Assembly (NCBI GenBank): GCA_009777235.1
Contig: WRMH01000004.1
Coordinates: 1-64,000 of the forward strand
DNA from: Oscillospiraceae bacterium
GTDB taxonomy: Bacteria > Bacillota > Clostridia > Oscillospirales > Oscillospiraceae
Direction: 5' to 3'
DNA length: 64,000 nt
In this document: piece after piece, positions 1 to 8,292 of the stretch
Layout: each line of letters opens with the position of its first letter
Position numbering within the stretch: position 1 is the first letter of the stretch
Program-made: the position numbers and the translations under genes
Notes under the pieces: generated by a model
The model's input: the letters and a program-made list of their open reading frames with translations, nothing else
Databases searched by the model: none
Told to the model about the DNA's origin: nothing

Positions 1-140
1 ATATAAGCTACTCGTTTTCCGTCGCTTTTCTTTTCTCACATTAAATGCACCTTGATTTTTAGCCATTTCCCAGAGTAAACGCAATCCACCATTCTACTGT
101 TGCTCTTACTTTGGGAATTTACGCTTTTTGCAAGACTGTA
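1..140. other. Left-edge intergenic stretch, no gene seen
   Basis: AT-rich sequence upstream of the SRP RNA promoter. The only open frames are short and have neither ribosome-binding sites nor recognisable products. It may hold the end of a gene lying left of the window, but nothing can be supported here. Confidence 0.5.
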
Positions 141-170
141 TTGCCAACACGGACATCACCGTAGTATAAT
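141..170 (+). promoter_or_regulatory. SigA-type promoter of the SRP RNA
   Basis: TTGCCA (141-146) and TATAAT (165-170) are separated by 18 bp. A start about 7 nt after the -10 box (near 177) coincides with the 5' end predicted from the terminal helix of the SRP RNA, so the two lines of evidence agree. Confidence 0.75.
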
Positions 171-175
171 GTTTT

Positions 176-446
176 CGGTCGCACTAGTCGGGGAGTTAGC
201 GGTGCCCTGTAGCCTGCAAACCGCTACAGCAGGGATGAATCCCGGTTCTCGGACTTGTGATGTGTCGTCAGCTCCGGGTAAGCAGCGTTGACGGGCCGGT
301 CTTGCGCAACGTGAATTTGCGAACCATGTCAGGCGGGGAACCGAGCAGCATTAAGCAAAACCTCATGTGTGCCGCAAGGGTGCCGGCTAAGAGCCGGCTG
401 CCCGGCCAGCGGGTATATCACATTTTCAAAAACCGGTGTGCGGCTA
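176..446 (+). ncRNA. ffs: Signal recognition particle RNA (large, Bacillus type)
   Basis: RNA of the signal recognition particle, which with Ffh delivers nascent membrane and secreted proteins to the translocon. The Alu-domain signature AGCGGTGCCCTGTAGCCTGC lies near 198-217 and is followed by the loop partner GCAGGGATGAAT. The conserved Ffh-binding S-domain segment (GTCAGGCGGGGAACCGAGCAGC) spans about 328-349. The 5' end (GTCGCAC, 178-184) pairs with GTGCGGC (438-444) to close terminal helix 1, giving about 270 nt, close to the 271 nt of the Bacillus subtilis scRNA. It sits directly upstream of dnaX as in B. subtilis. Exact ends are inferred from pairing. Confidence 0.93.
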
Positions 447-492
447 AATTTATAAGATTTACTCGGAGCGCGGCTTGGCAAAGGAGTCCAAA

Positions 493-2133
493 ATGTATCA
501 GGCTTTATACAGAAAGTACAGACCAAGCAGCTTTGACGATGTTGCCGGGCAAAAGCACATCACGGAGACATTGCGCCGTCAGATTGTGAGCGGCAGATAT
601 ACGCACGCATATTTATTTGTCGGCACTCGCGGCACGGGTAAAACCACCTGTGCCAAGATTTTAGCTCGCGCAATCAATTGCCAAAATCCGGAGGACGGCA
701 ATCCCTGCAACAAGTGCGCCTCTTGCGTGGGCATTGAAAACGGCACGATACTTGATGTGCTTGAGCTTGACGCCGCTTCAAACAATGGCGTTGACGATGT
801 TCGCGCCATGCGAAACGAATCTATCTACTCGCCCGTCTCTGCGCTAAAGCGCGTGTATATAATTGACGAGGTTCATATGCTTTCAACTCCGGCGTTCAAT
901 GCCTTGCTCAAAACATTGGAAGAGCCGCCGGAACATATTGTTTTTATTCTTGCCACCACAGAGCTGCATAAAGTGCTTCCCACCATCCAGTCACGCTGCC
1001 AAAAATTTTCCTTCCGGCGGCTTAGTTCCGAAGAGATCATCGGTTATCTTACCAAGATAGCGGCAAGTGAAAATTTGACCCTCACGCAAGAAGCCGCCGA
1101 AAAACTTGCAATGCTGGCTGACGGCTCTATGCGCGACGCCATATCGCTCCTCGATCAATGCGTTTGCGATAAGCCCATTGACTTAGAGCATGTGCTTGAT
1201 ACCATCGGGCTTGCGGGTGATGATGACCTTTTGAGCCTGATTGACGCAATCATCTCTTGCGATACGGCGTTAGCGCTCCGCATACAAGATCGGCTATACA
1301 ACGACGGAAAGGATATGGCGGCGCTTATAGGGGAGCTGTCGGGCATTATCCGCGATTTGATGGTAATCAAATTAGACGCTGATACTTCTCTCATTTGCAG
1401 CAATGTTTCCCGCGCAGCTCTTTTAGATATCTCGGGCAAAGCGGCTTCGGAACGCTTGTTTTACTGTCTTGACATCTTGAAAAACGCAATCTTTGGGCTG
1501 TCACGCGCGGGTCTGTCAAGGCTTGCTTTGGAAATGTGCATTATCAAAATGTGCGACGAGCGTTTGCTTGACGATACTTCGGCGCTTGCCGCCCGTGTTG
1601 CAAGGCTTGAGGGATGCTCTTCGTCGCTGACCGCTGCGGTCAGCGTTGTTGGCACCCCTGTTTCTAAGCCCGAATCCAAGATAGCTGCTCCGGCTGCTGT
1701 TTTTGCCCCGCCTCTCGCCGCGCCCATTGCACCCTCCGCGCCCGCCGCCGATGCCGTCCCTGCTGCCTCCGCTTCTGCGGCAAAGCAGGCGGCGGAAATC
1801 TCACCCGTGAGTTTCGACAAGCCCGACCCGAACGCAGATATTCTCACGCAAGTATTGAGCCAAATTGAAGATCGCGCAGTACATACATTTTTAAGCAACA
1901 AAAACAAGGCTGAGGGTTTTTTGGATGATAATACATTTGTTATAAAATTGACCGATGCGTTTGGCGTCGGCGTGCTTAAAAACTCATATATGGACACGCT
2001 CAAAACCGCTGTGTGCAAAGTCTTAAATAAAGATGTCGCGGTTCGCTTAGAAACCGCAGAAAGTGCCGCAGCGCAAGATAACGGCGGCAAAATAGAGCGG
2101 TTGAAGCAATTTGACATCGTAAGTTTCGAGTAA
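493..2133 (+). CDS. dnaX: DNA polymerase III subunit gamma/tau
   Basis: Clamp-loader ATPase that loads the beta clamp and holds the replisome together. The protein is 546 aa starting MYQALYRKYRPSSFDDV; the ATG at 493 is chosen because AAGGAG (481-486) lies just before it. Walker A GTRGTGKT is at residues 44-51, a zinc-binding Cys set at 63, 72, 75 and 78, and DEVH (Walker B) at 125-128. An Ala/Pro-rich linker at about 395-440 separates the AAA+/lid domains from a tau-like C-terminal domain. Full length is near the B. subtilis tau length. It lies between the SRP RNA and ebfC, the usual Firmicutes order. No convincing slippery heptamer for a shorter gamma form was seen. Confidence 0.97.
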   Translation: MYQALYRKYRPSSFDDVAGQKHITETLRRQIVSGRYTHAYLFVGTRGTGKTTCAKILARAINCQNPEDGNPCNKCASCVGIENGTILDVLELDAASNNGVDDVRAMRNESIYSPVSALKRVYIIDEVHMLSTPAFNALLKTLEEPPEHIVFILATTELHKVLPTIQSRCQKFSFRRLSSEEIIGYLTKIAASENLTLTQEAAEKLAMLADGSMRDAISLLDQCVCDKPIDLEHVLDTIGLAGDDDLLSLIDAIISCDTALALRIQDRLYNDGKDMAALIGELSGIIRDLMVIKLDADTSLICSNVSRAALLDISGKAASERLFYCLDILKNAIFGLSRAGLSRLALEMCIIKMCDERLLDDTSALAARVARLEGCSSSLTAAVSVVGTPVSKPESKIAAPAAVFAPPLAAPIAPSAPAADAVPAASASAAKQAAEISPVSFDKPDPNADILTQVLSQIEDRAVHTFLSNKNKAEGFLDDNTFVIKLTDAFGVGVLKNSYMDTLKTAVCKVLNKDVAVRLETAESAAAQDNGGKIERLKQFDIVSFE

Positions 2134-2201
2134 TTTACGGTAAATATAGGCGGATGTGACATTCAAATATAGCACAATTAAGAAAGGAACGGACTGTAAT
2201 T

Positions 2202-2582
2202 ATGGCAAAAAACAGAGGAGGATTTCGCGGCGGCGGTTTTGGCGGTGGCTCCGGCGGCGGCAAGGGCGGCGGTATCAATATGAACATGATTAAGCAGGCT
2301 CAAAAGATGCAAGAGGATATGCTGAAAATGCAAGCCGAAGAAGAGGAAAAAACATACAGCGCACAATCCGGCGGCGGCGCTGTGACCGCCGTGGTTACAG
2401 GCAAGCGCGAGCTTGCCCGGATTGATATTTCACCCGATGCCGCCTCTCCCGACGATGTGGAAATGCTGCAAGACCTCATCGTGGCGGCTGTCAACGAGGC
2501 ATTGCGCAAAGCGGAAACAAGCATGAGCGAGTCCATGGCAAAATTGACCGGAGGACTTAGCGGAATGGGTCTCGGTTTTTAA
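2202..2582 (+). CDS. ebfC: YbaB/EbfC family nucleoid-associated protein
   Basis: Small dimeric DNA-binding protein of the YbaB/EbfC family, 126 aa. The N-terminus is an unusual Gly/Arg-rich tail (residues 5-24, rich in GG and RG) that could add nonspecific nucleic-acid contacts. The family core follows: helix MNMIKQAQKMQEDMLKMQAE, then beta strands with SGGGAVTAVVTGKREL, then a C-terminal helical part and Gly/Met tail. The ribosome site AAGAAAGGA is near 2179-2187. dnaX-ebfC-recR is the normal operon, but here ebfC is followed by a palindromic repeat and an opposing gene, so recR is displaced. Confidence 0.92.
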   Translation: MAKNRGGFRGGGFGGGSGGGKGGGINMNMIKQAQKMQEDMLKMQAEEEEKTYSAQSGGGAVTAVVTGKRELARIDISPDAASPDDVEMLQDLIVAAVNEALRKAETSMSESMAKLTGGLSGMGLGF

Positions 2583-2613
2583 TAAAATCATAATTCCCCG
2601 CCTCTATTCCTTC

Positions 2614-2718
2614 GCTGTCATAAAATCATTCCTCCCCGAACCACTGCGTCATCCTTGCGCAGACGGTTCGGACGCTCCGCATCCATGCTCCGCTCTCGGA
2701 ATGAATTTTATGACAGCT
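2614..2718. repeat. Palindromic repeat, copy 1 (between convergent genes)
   Basis: About 105 bp closed by inverted ends GCTGTCATAAAATCATTCC and its near-complement GGAATGAATTTTATGACAGC. Inside, CCGAACC pairs with GGTTCGG and CTGCG with CGCAG. A second copy lies at 8293-8420, with a paired C/G to T/A change in the inner stem. It sits between the ends of ebfC (+) and the protease gene (-), so it could act as a bidirectional terminator. Confidence 0.8.
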
Positions 2719-2731
2719 TTACTATGGTTAA

Positions 2732-4000
2732 TCAGCGAGGCGGTACATATGTGCCGCGCACTATGCCCGCGGCTTTGCATAAACCGTCAAATTCGACCGA
2801 GTTTACAAAGCCCGCGAATATCGTTTCGCGAGACTCTCCGCTATTTAACCGGCCCACCCAATGCGCTTTTCCGCCGGGGTCGGAAGCGCGTCCCAAGAGC
2901 ATTTCATATAGTACTTCAACAAATGCCGCATTTGCCAGGTTGCGGTTTTTCATTTCTGTACTAAAGACAAATCCATAAGCCACCGTTGAGCCCGGCGTCC
3001 CGGATATAAGGTGGTCTGTCCAGTTTTTAAACCCGCCGGAATCCGGAAGCCTTTGTAGAGCCTTGTCGTATAGGCGCGTAACAAATTCCTCTATCAAATT
3101 GGTCTGTAGCAATGAAATAAAGGTGTTCGTCGCGGTAATGGCCGCAAAATGCTCCGTTATCTGATTTATTACGTGAAGAAATTTGCGTGTCAGCGCGGTG
3201 TTTGGCTTTGAAATAATATACTGCTTTGTTTCGTCAGGACGTCTGACGAGCCTGTCAATGATTTCGGCATAGTCCTCTTCATATTTTGTCGATCCGTAGT
3301 TTGACGCAAAGACATCACTGTTGAATGTACCCCCGTATCTGTGTCCGCCGTTGTAATTTGCAAGCTCATTGCTTACTATGAGGGTGTCGAGTTTTCCGCG
3401 AAGTATCGCCAAATAAAAATCTATGGCGTGACCTACCTCATGAGCCAGAGCCTCATGCTGCGTCAGAAAAATTTCCATTGTGCCGCCTGTGACGATTTCC
3501 TTTCCTCTGTTGTCTCTGTAATAACTTATAGAGATAGTCGCCGACGAAGCTGATCTCGCCCCTATATTGTGCGTGATGGTCGGGGAGACGCCGCGCTGCT
3601 TGTAGCCGTCGTTCATTTCCTTAATCATTCCGGCGGGAAAAAGAGAAAGGGTTTCCATTGTCCTTTGCAAATGAGCGGCATTTGTGCTGCTTGTGGAAAA
3701 CCCGTACTTGGAGAGCAACTGCGCCCTTAAATCCGCAGCGGAAACCGAGAAATTTTGGACTGTGGTGGTTGAGGTTGAGGCCGATGCGCTTGGAGCTTTT
3801 TGCTCCCTGTCAGTGCTTAACGCATGAGATAAGGCTTTACATTCTCCGCTATAGGCGCACGTTACCGACACGGAAAATATATGCTCGGACTCTTCTTTTT
3901 CGCCTTTATGTTGGGCGGAGACAAACGCCATACTTGTTGCAAGCAATGCCGCAACAAGTATGACGCTAAAGATTTTTTTCATAAACAAACTTTTTTTCAT
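2732..4000 (-). CDS. Secreted HExxH putative metalloprotease with DUF4214 tail
   Basis: 422 aa with an N-terminal signal sequence (MKKSLFMKKIFSVILVAALL, cleavage likely near FVSAQ), so exported. A central zinc-metalloprotease-like helix contains HEALAHEVGHAIDF (HEVGH = HExxH) and a downstream acidic segment KYEEDYAEIIDRL that may give the third zinc ligand. The C-terminal ~110 residues (from FVTRLYDKALQRLPDSGG to FVNSVEFDGLC) match the DUF4214 repeat pattern (two modules with R.P/A-D-x-GG), often seen on secreted and adhesive proteins. The start at 4000 has GAGGAG about 8 nt upstream. The substrate is unknown and the protease function is inferred from the motif only. It replaces recR beside ebfC. 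Confidence 0.75.
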   Translation of the reverse strand: MKKSLFMKKIFSVILVAALLATSMAFVSAQHKGEKEESEHIFSVSVTCAYSGECKALSHALSTDREQKAPSASASTSTTTVQNFSVSAADLRAQLLSKYGFSTSSTNAAHLQRTMETLSLFPAGMIKEMNDGYKQRGVSPTITHNIGARSASSATISISYYRDNRGKEIVTGGTMEIFLTQHEALAHEVGHAIDFYLAILRGKLDTLIVSNELANYNGGHRYGGTFNSDVFASNYGSTKYEEDYAEIIDRLVRRPDETKQYIISKPNTALTRKFLHVINQITEHFAAITATNTFISLLQTNLIEEFVTRLYDKALQRLPDSGGFKNWTDHLISGTPGSTVAYGFVFSTEMKNRNLANAAFVEVLYEMLLGRASDPGGKAHWVGRLNSGESRETIFAGFVNSVEFDGLCKAAGIVRGTYVPPR

Positions 4001-4077
4001 CAGCTATGCTCCTCACTGCCATTGTAGCATATTGCAGCAACTATGGCAATGCTTTGAAGCATATTGCACCGCTGAAT

Positions 4078-6201
4078 CTATAAGCCTTGTGATCGCCTTT
4101 CGTTCATGGCATCTTTGCGCGAGAGATTGATACGCCCGCGGTCGTCAATTTCCATGACCTTGACATAAGTCATGTCACCCTCATTGAGCACGTCCTCCAC
4201 TTTCTCAACGCGGCGGTTTTCGAGCTTTGAGATGTGCACCATTCCGTCTTTTCCGGGCACAAGCTCCACAAACGCTCCAATCGCAATGACGCGCACAACC
4301 TTGCCGTAGTAGATTTTGCCGATTTCCGGCACAAAAATAATGTCGTCTATCATTTTCTTTGCGGCACGGCACGCTTCGATATCCGCGGAAGCGATAAATA
4401 TGCTGCCGTCGTCTTCGATGTCAACCTTTGCTCCCGTGTCTGCGCAAATCTTCTGAATGACCTTGCCGCCGCTGCCAATGACTTCGCGGATTTTATCCGG
4501 GTTGATTTTCATCATAATCATCTTTGGCGCGGTCGGTGCAAGCTCGCTGCGCGGGGCGGATATTGCGGGCAGCATCACTTCGTCTAAAATTTGAATACGC
4601 GCTTCACGGCACATTTCAAATGCCGACTTGATTATGTCCATCGTAAGTCCGTCATTTTTCAGATCCATTTGGATAGCGGTGATACCTTTTTTTGTGCCAC
4701 CGACCTTGAAGTCCATTTCGCCGTGAAAATCTTCAACGCCTTGAATATCTATAAATGTCGTCCAACTGTCGCCGTCGGAGATCAAGCCGCAGGATATACC
4801 CGCAACCGGCGCTTTTATCGGTACGCCGGCATCCATCAAGGCCAGCGTGGAGCCGCATATCGCGCCTTGCGACGTAGAGCCGTTTGACGATAGCACTTCG
4901 GACACGACACGGATTGCGTAGGGAAACTCATCAATGCTCGGCAGCACCGGCTCGAGGGCTTTTTCGGCGAGAGCCCCGTGACCTTGCTCGCGTCGGGATG
5001 TGCTGCGTGCGCCGCGCGCTTCGCCAACGGAAAACGACGGGAAATTATAATGATGCATATAGCGTTTTGTTTCTTCTTCGTATATCGTGTCGAGCTTTTG
5101 CACGTTGGAAACCGTGCCGAGCGTCACAACCGACAGCACTTGCGTTTGACCCCGCGTAAATAATCCCGACCCGTGCACCTGCGGAAGCAAGCCGACTTCG
5201 GACGCGAGCGGGCGGATTTCATTCATTGCTCTTCCGTCAACGCGCTTGCCCTGCAAAAGCCAGTTTTTGACGACCTTTTTTTGAAGTTTGTACGTTATTT
5301 CTTCAAGCTGTGCCGTGATCTCGGGATAGTTGACCTCATATTCCTCTATCATGCGAGCCGTTACCGCGTTGTAGCGTTCTTCACGTATGTTCTTGTCATC
5401 CGTATCAAGTGCATATTGCACATCGCCGTAGTATTTTTCGACGATTTTCGCGAAAAGCTCCTCGTTGAACGCCGCTTTTGCATATTCAAATTTTGGCTTG
5501 CCGATTTCGGCGACCATTTGATTTATAAGCGCGATGACGGAGCGGTTAGCCTCATGCGCCGCTTTTATGCCTTCGAGCATCACATCTTCGGAGATTTCCT
5601 TGCCTGCGGCTTCGATCATGACGACTTTTTCCGCCGTGCACGCGATGGTGCAATACATTTTTGTTATTTCGCGCTGGGCTGCCGTCGGGTTGATGATAAA
5701 CTCCCCGTCAATGAGGCCGAGCCCGACTCCGCTTATCGGTCCGGCAAACGGAATGTCGGAAATCGAAACGGCGGCGGACGCGCCAATCATAGCCGCAATT
5801 TCGGGCGAGCAGTCGTGGTCAACCGCCAGAATCGTACAGGTGATCGCGACGTCGTTTCGCAGATCGTCGGGAAACAGCGGACGCATTGGCCTGTCTATCA
5901 TGCGTCCCGCGAGTACCGCGCGTTCCGCCGGTCTGCCTTCACGCCGCAGATAACCACCCGGTATTCTGCCCACAGCATATAACTTTTCTTCAAAATCCAC
6001 CGACAGCGGGAAAAAGTCTACGCCGTCTCGCGGACGCGGGGCTGCTGTTACCGCTACAAGGACTACTGTTTCGCCATAGCGTACCAGTATTGACGCGTTT
6101 GCCAGCTCTGCAAGTTTGCCCGTTTCAAGCGTAAGTTTACGCCCGGCAAGCTCCATGCTGTACGCCTTAGTGTTTGGGAACTCTCTTTTTTTGATAATCA
6201 T
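4078..6201 (-). CDS. pnp: Polyribonucleotide nucleotidyltransferase (PNPase)
   Basis: 3'-5' phosphorolytic exoribonuclease acting in RNA decay, 707 aa from the chosen start MIIKKREFPN. That start has AAGGAAAGG a few bases upstream; a start 30 bp further upstream lies before this Shine-Dalgarno and is unlikely. Two RNase PH domains are visible: the first with GRIPGGYLRREGRP and DRPMRPLFP, the second with FPSFSVGEARGARSTSRRE and a GSTLALMDAGVP segment. These are followed by a KH domain (INPDKIREVIGSGGKVIQ) and an S1 domain (GKIYYGKVVRVIAIGAFVEL). It is downstream of rpsO on the same strand, the classic rpsO-pnp pair, with an array of hairpins between the genes. Confidence 0.97.
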   Translation of the reverse strand: MIIKKREFPNTKAYSMELAGRKLTLETGKLAELANASILVRYGETVVLVAVTAAPRPRDGVDFFPLSVDFEEKLYAVGRIPGGYLRREGRPAERAVLAGRMIDRPMRPLFPDDLRNDVAITCTILAVDHDCSPEIAAMIGASAAVSISDIPFAGPISGVGLGLIDGEFIINPTAAQREITKMYCTIACTAEKVVMIEAAGKEISEDVMLEGIKAAHEANRSVIALINQMVAEIGKPKFEYAKAAFNEELFAKIVEKYYGDVQYALDTDDKNIREERYNAVTARMIEEYEVNYPEITAQLEEITYKLQKKVVKNWLLQGKRVDGRAMNEIRPLASEVGLLPQVHGSGLFTRGQTQVLSVVTLGTVSNVQKLDTIYEEETKRYMHHYNFPSFSVGEARGARSTSRREQGHGALAEKALEPVLPSIDEFPYAIRVVSEVLSSNGSTSQGAICGSTLALMDAGVPIKAPVAGISCGLISDGDSWTTFIDIQGVEDFHGEMDFKVGGTKKGITAIQMDLKNDGLTMDIIKSAFEMCREARIQILDEVMLPAISAPRSELAPTAPKMIMMKINPDKIREVIGSGGKVIQKICADTGAKVDIEDDGSIFIASADIEACRAAKKMIDDIIFVPEIGKIYYGKVVRVIAIGAFVELVPGKDGMVHISKLENRRVEKVEDVLNEGDMTYVKVMEIDDRGRINLSRKDAMNERRSQGL

Positions 6202-6298
6202 GTAACCTTTCCTTCTTTCTCTTCGTACCATCCGTAAGCCCGAATATTTCCGGCCAAACCGTTTAAAATGGCTTTCCGTCTGAGGCTTATCAAGTCAA

Positions 6299-6379
6299 GC
6301 CAAACCTTTGGTTTGGCAAAGTCAAATCTTTAATTTGACTTTCAATAATAACAAAACCGAACTGAACCTTTCAGTCCGG
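6299..6379 (-). promoter_or_regulatory. Three tandem stem-loops between rpsO and pnp
   Basis: Three adjacent inverted repeats lie in the rpsO-pnp spacer: GCCAAACC/GGTTTGGC (6299-6317, 3-nt loop), AAAGTCAAAT/ATTTGACTTT (6318-6342, 5-nt loop), and a third of about 8 pairs with one mismatch (6357-6379). None has a clear U-tract on the minus strand. Hairpins here are known in other bacteria to be RNase III sites for pnp autoregulation; that role is inferred. Confidence 0.65.
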
Positions 6380-6394
6380 CCTTGATAAAATACG

Positions 6395-6661
6395 TTATTT
6401 TCTGATACCCAGCTTTGTAATACAGGCTCTGTAGCGTTCGATGTCCTTATTTGCCAAGTAGTCAAGGAGATTGCGGCGGCGTCCGACCATTTTTAATAGA
6501 CCAAGTTCGCTGTGCTTGTCTTTTTTGTGTACCTTGAGGTGCTCCGTGAGCTGTTTTATGCGTTCGGTGAGTATTGCGATTTGGACTTCGGGAGAGCCGG
6601 TGTCTGTCTCATGCGTGCGGTTGCTTTCTATGACCGCGTCTTTTTGCTGTCTTGTAATCAT
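6395..6661 (-). CDS. rpsO: 30S ribosomal protein S15
   Basis: Primary-binding protein of the small subunit, placed on the 16S central domain. It is 88 aa, the normal length, with the family features [29 protein letters not shown] and [16 protein letters not shown]. The ATG at 6661 is preceded by GAAAGG about 11 nt upstream. It is first in the operon with pnp; a promoter at 6861-6889 would give a leader of nearly 200 nt, long enough for the autoregulatory folding known for rpsO messages. Confidence 0.98.
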   Translation of the reverse strand: MITRQQKDAVIESNRTHETDTGSPEVQIAILTERIKQLTEHLKVHKKDKHSELGLLKMVGRRRNLLDYLANKDIERYRACITKLGIRK

Positions 6662-6854
6662 GATAAAATAAACCTTTCTTTTCGTCGAGCCTCGTCTTGT
6701 GCATGGCTTGCCGTCAAGCTGGCGGTGCTGCCTGTGCCATAGATGTGACCCTTTAGTGTTTCCGATGGCTGAGTATCAGGCGGAAAAGATTCTTTGTCCC
6801 GAAACTAAGCGCATGGCGTTGAGATGTTTCTGCGTTGAGATGTTTTTGTATCGT
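6662..6854 (-). other. Long rpsO leader, no gene seen
   Basis: About 190 nt between the predicted minus-strand start (near 6854) and the rpsO ATG. No convincing coding frame is present. S15 represses its own translation through leader structures that differ between phyla, so an S15-binding fold is plausible here, but no known leader class was recognised by eye. Confidence 0.4.
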
Positions 6855-6860
6855 CGCGAC

Positions 6861-6889
6861 ATTCTAACATATAATTTTGCGCTTGTCAA
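6861..6889 (-). promoter_or_regulatory. SigA-type promoter for rpsO-pnp
   Basis: Read on the minus strand, TTGACA (6889-6884) and TAGAAT (6866-6861) are 17 bp apart, close to consensus in both boxes. It is the best promoter upstream of rpsO. Confidence 0.75.
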
Positions 6890-6951
6890 ACTCGAGAAAA
6901 TATTCTGCCAACAACTGTGCAATATTAAAAACACACCGGGAAATATTTTTC

Positions 6952-7002
6952 TTGACTTTTGGCGAGCTATGCAGTAAAGTCATATCAAAATTTTTCGATA
7001 TG
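6952..7002 (+). promoter_or_regulatory. Promoter plus dyad operator of the ArsR-DegV gene
   Basis: TTGACT (6952-6957) and TAAAGT (6975-6980) are 17 bp apart. Immediately downstream, at the expected start of transcription, is the dyad CATATC...GATATG (6981-7002), ten bases apart and AT-rich in the middle. ArsR/SmtB proteins bind imperfect 12-2-12-type dyads overlapping promoters, so autorepression by the HTH part of the next gene is a reasonable inference. Confidence 0.65.
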
Positions 7003-7012
7003 AGGTAGAGCA

Positions 7013-8257
7013 TTGGCAAGATACCACGATAACGCAAGAGTGTTCATGGCGTTTTCCGATATCACGCGGCTAAAGATTTTGGATTTCTTGCAAGGCGACG
7101 AAATGACTGCCACCGAATTGCAGGAAAAAATCAAGATTGGGCAGTCCACGCTTTCACATCATATGAAAATCCTCGTAGAGAGCGGAGTCGTGACCGCCCG
7201 CAAGGCAAAAAAATGGACATACTATTCTATCAGCGAAAGCGGCGGACGTTATGCGGCAGGGCTTGTTAAGCTGCTGACAACTAAAAGCACGGCGACCGAA
7301 GCAAATATAAAACACGTAAGCTCAAAAGGCAAAAGGAGAACTCGCATGACAAAGACATTTAGCATTATTACCGACACAAGCTGCGATTTACCCCGCGAAT
7401 ACTTGGAAGAAAACGATATTGAAGTGCTGCCCGTACCGTTTACGCTAAACGGTACAGTCCACAGTATGGGCTACTGGCAAGAGGTCTCCGATAAAGACTT
7501 TTATGATGCCCTTAGAAACGGGGGTACTTCCAAAACATCTCAAATCAACCCCGACACCTTTACCGAGTCCTTTGTAAAATACGCAGAGCGGGGAGAGGAT
7601 GCGTTATATATAATTTTGAGCGGAGCGTTATCGGCCACATATCAAAGCTCATTGATCGCGCTCGACGATGTAAACGCATTATATCCAGACTGCAATATAT
7701 ACCCTGTTGACGGTATATGCGCCACCACTATAAACGCGGTATTGGTCAAGCTGGCCGTGCAAAAACGCAGCGAGGGGCTGTCTGCGGAAGAAACGGCGGC
7801 GATTTTAGAAGAGAAAAAACATCAAATCTTGGGCTTTTTTACCGTGGATGATTTGATGTTTCTGCATAGGGGAGGGCGCTTGAGCAAGCTGTCCGCGATT
7901 GGCGGCTCTATCATAGGAATAAAACCAATACTTAGCATACAGCCTGACGGCAGTCTCGCGCTAAAGGGCAAAGCCCGCGGCCGCGAGGCGGCTTTAAAGC
8001 AGCTCGTCACTCAATTGACGCAGGGGCTTGACTCCAACGCCGCTGTTGACACCGTTTATATTTCACATTCCGACAGTGAGAAAGATGCCCTCACGCTCGC
8101 CGAAATGGTAAAAGCGGCAGTGTGGGTAAATAATGTTGAACTTATTACGCTCGGGCCGGTGATAGGCTCCCATGTCGGTCCCGGTGCTATTACATTGGTT
8201 TTTGAAAGCCATATGACGCGCCGTGAGTACGAAAATAAGTACCACCCCGCAAAATGA
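7013..8257 (+). CDS. ArsR-type HTH / DegV fatty-acid-binding fusion protein
   Basis: 414 aa with two parts. Residues about 1-95 are a winged helix of the ArsR type (FSDITRLKILDFLQGDEMTA, then STLSHHMKILVESGVV as recognition helix). Residues about 112-414 are a complete DegV domain (FSIITDTSCDLP, then TSQINP, LSGALSATYQSS, FLHRGGRLS and IGSHVGPGA); DegV proteins bind fatty acids for the FakA/FakB kinase. The fused product starts at TTG 7013 behind AGGTAGAG. The join encodes KGKRRTR because it also reads AAAGGAG, followed 8 nt later by ATG at 7346, a textbook ribosome site for DegV alone. Both a fusion and a free DegV may be made. A lipid-responsive regulator is possible but unproven. Confidence 0.85.
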   Translation: MARYHDNARVFMAFSDITRLKILDFLQGDEMTATELQEKIKIGQSTLSHHMKILVESGVVTARKAKKWTYYSISESGGRYAAGLVKLLTTKSTATEANIKHVSSKGKRRTRMTKTFSIITDTSCDLPREYLEENDIEVLPVPFTLNGTVHSMGYWQEVSDKDFYDALRNGGTSKTSQINPDTFTESFVKYAERGEDALYIILSGALSATYQSSLIALDDVNALYPDCNIYPVDGICATTINAVLVKLAVQKRSEGLSAEETAAILEEKKHQILGFFTVDDLMFLHRGGRLSKLSAIGGSIIGIKPILSIQPDGSLALKGKARGREAALKQLVTQLTQGLDSNAAVDTVYISHSDSEKDALTLAEMVKAAVWVNNVELITLGPVIGSHVGPGAITLVFESHMTRREYENKYHPAK

Positions 8258-8292
8258 GCATTACTTCACAAGCAGTGTATTAACTTTATCAT

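Noticed and set aside
475-492. TTG start giving dnaX six extra residues
   Set aside because: AAGGAG at 481-486 lies inside this extension and points to the ATG at 493, which matches the conserved DnaX start.
329-589. Short frames across the SRP RNA on both strands
   Set aside because: They overlap a clear structural RNA and lack ribosome sites or recognisable products.
1890-1915. Programmed frameshift site in dnaX
   Set aside because: Adenine-rich stretches exist but no slippery heptamer followed by a stem was convincing at the domain boundary.
1461-2162. Long frame antisense to the dnaX 3' half
   Set aside because: Low-complexity Ala/Ser product caused by the Ala/Pro linker; no ribosome site and no homology recognised.
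2655-2978. Frames reading through the palindromic repeat (also 8223-8438)
   Set aside because: They share a peptide only because the repeat DNA is shared; neither has a ribosome site and the repeat folds as a hairpin.
5173-5982. 269-codon frame antisense to pnp
   Set aside because: It mirrors the codon pattern of pnp on the other strand and has no family features.
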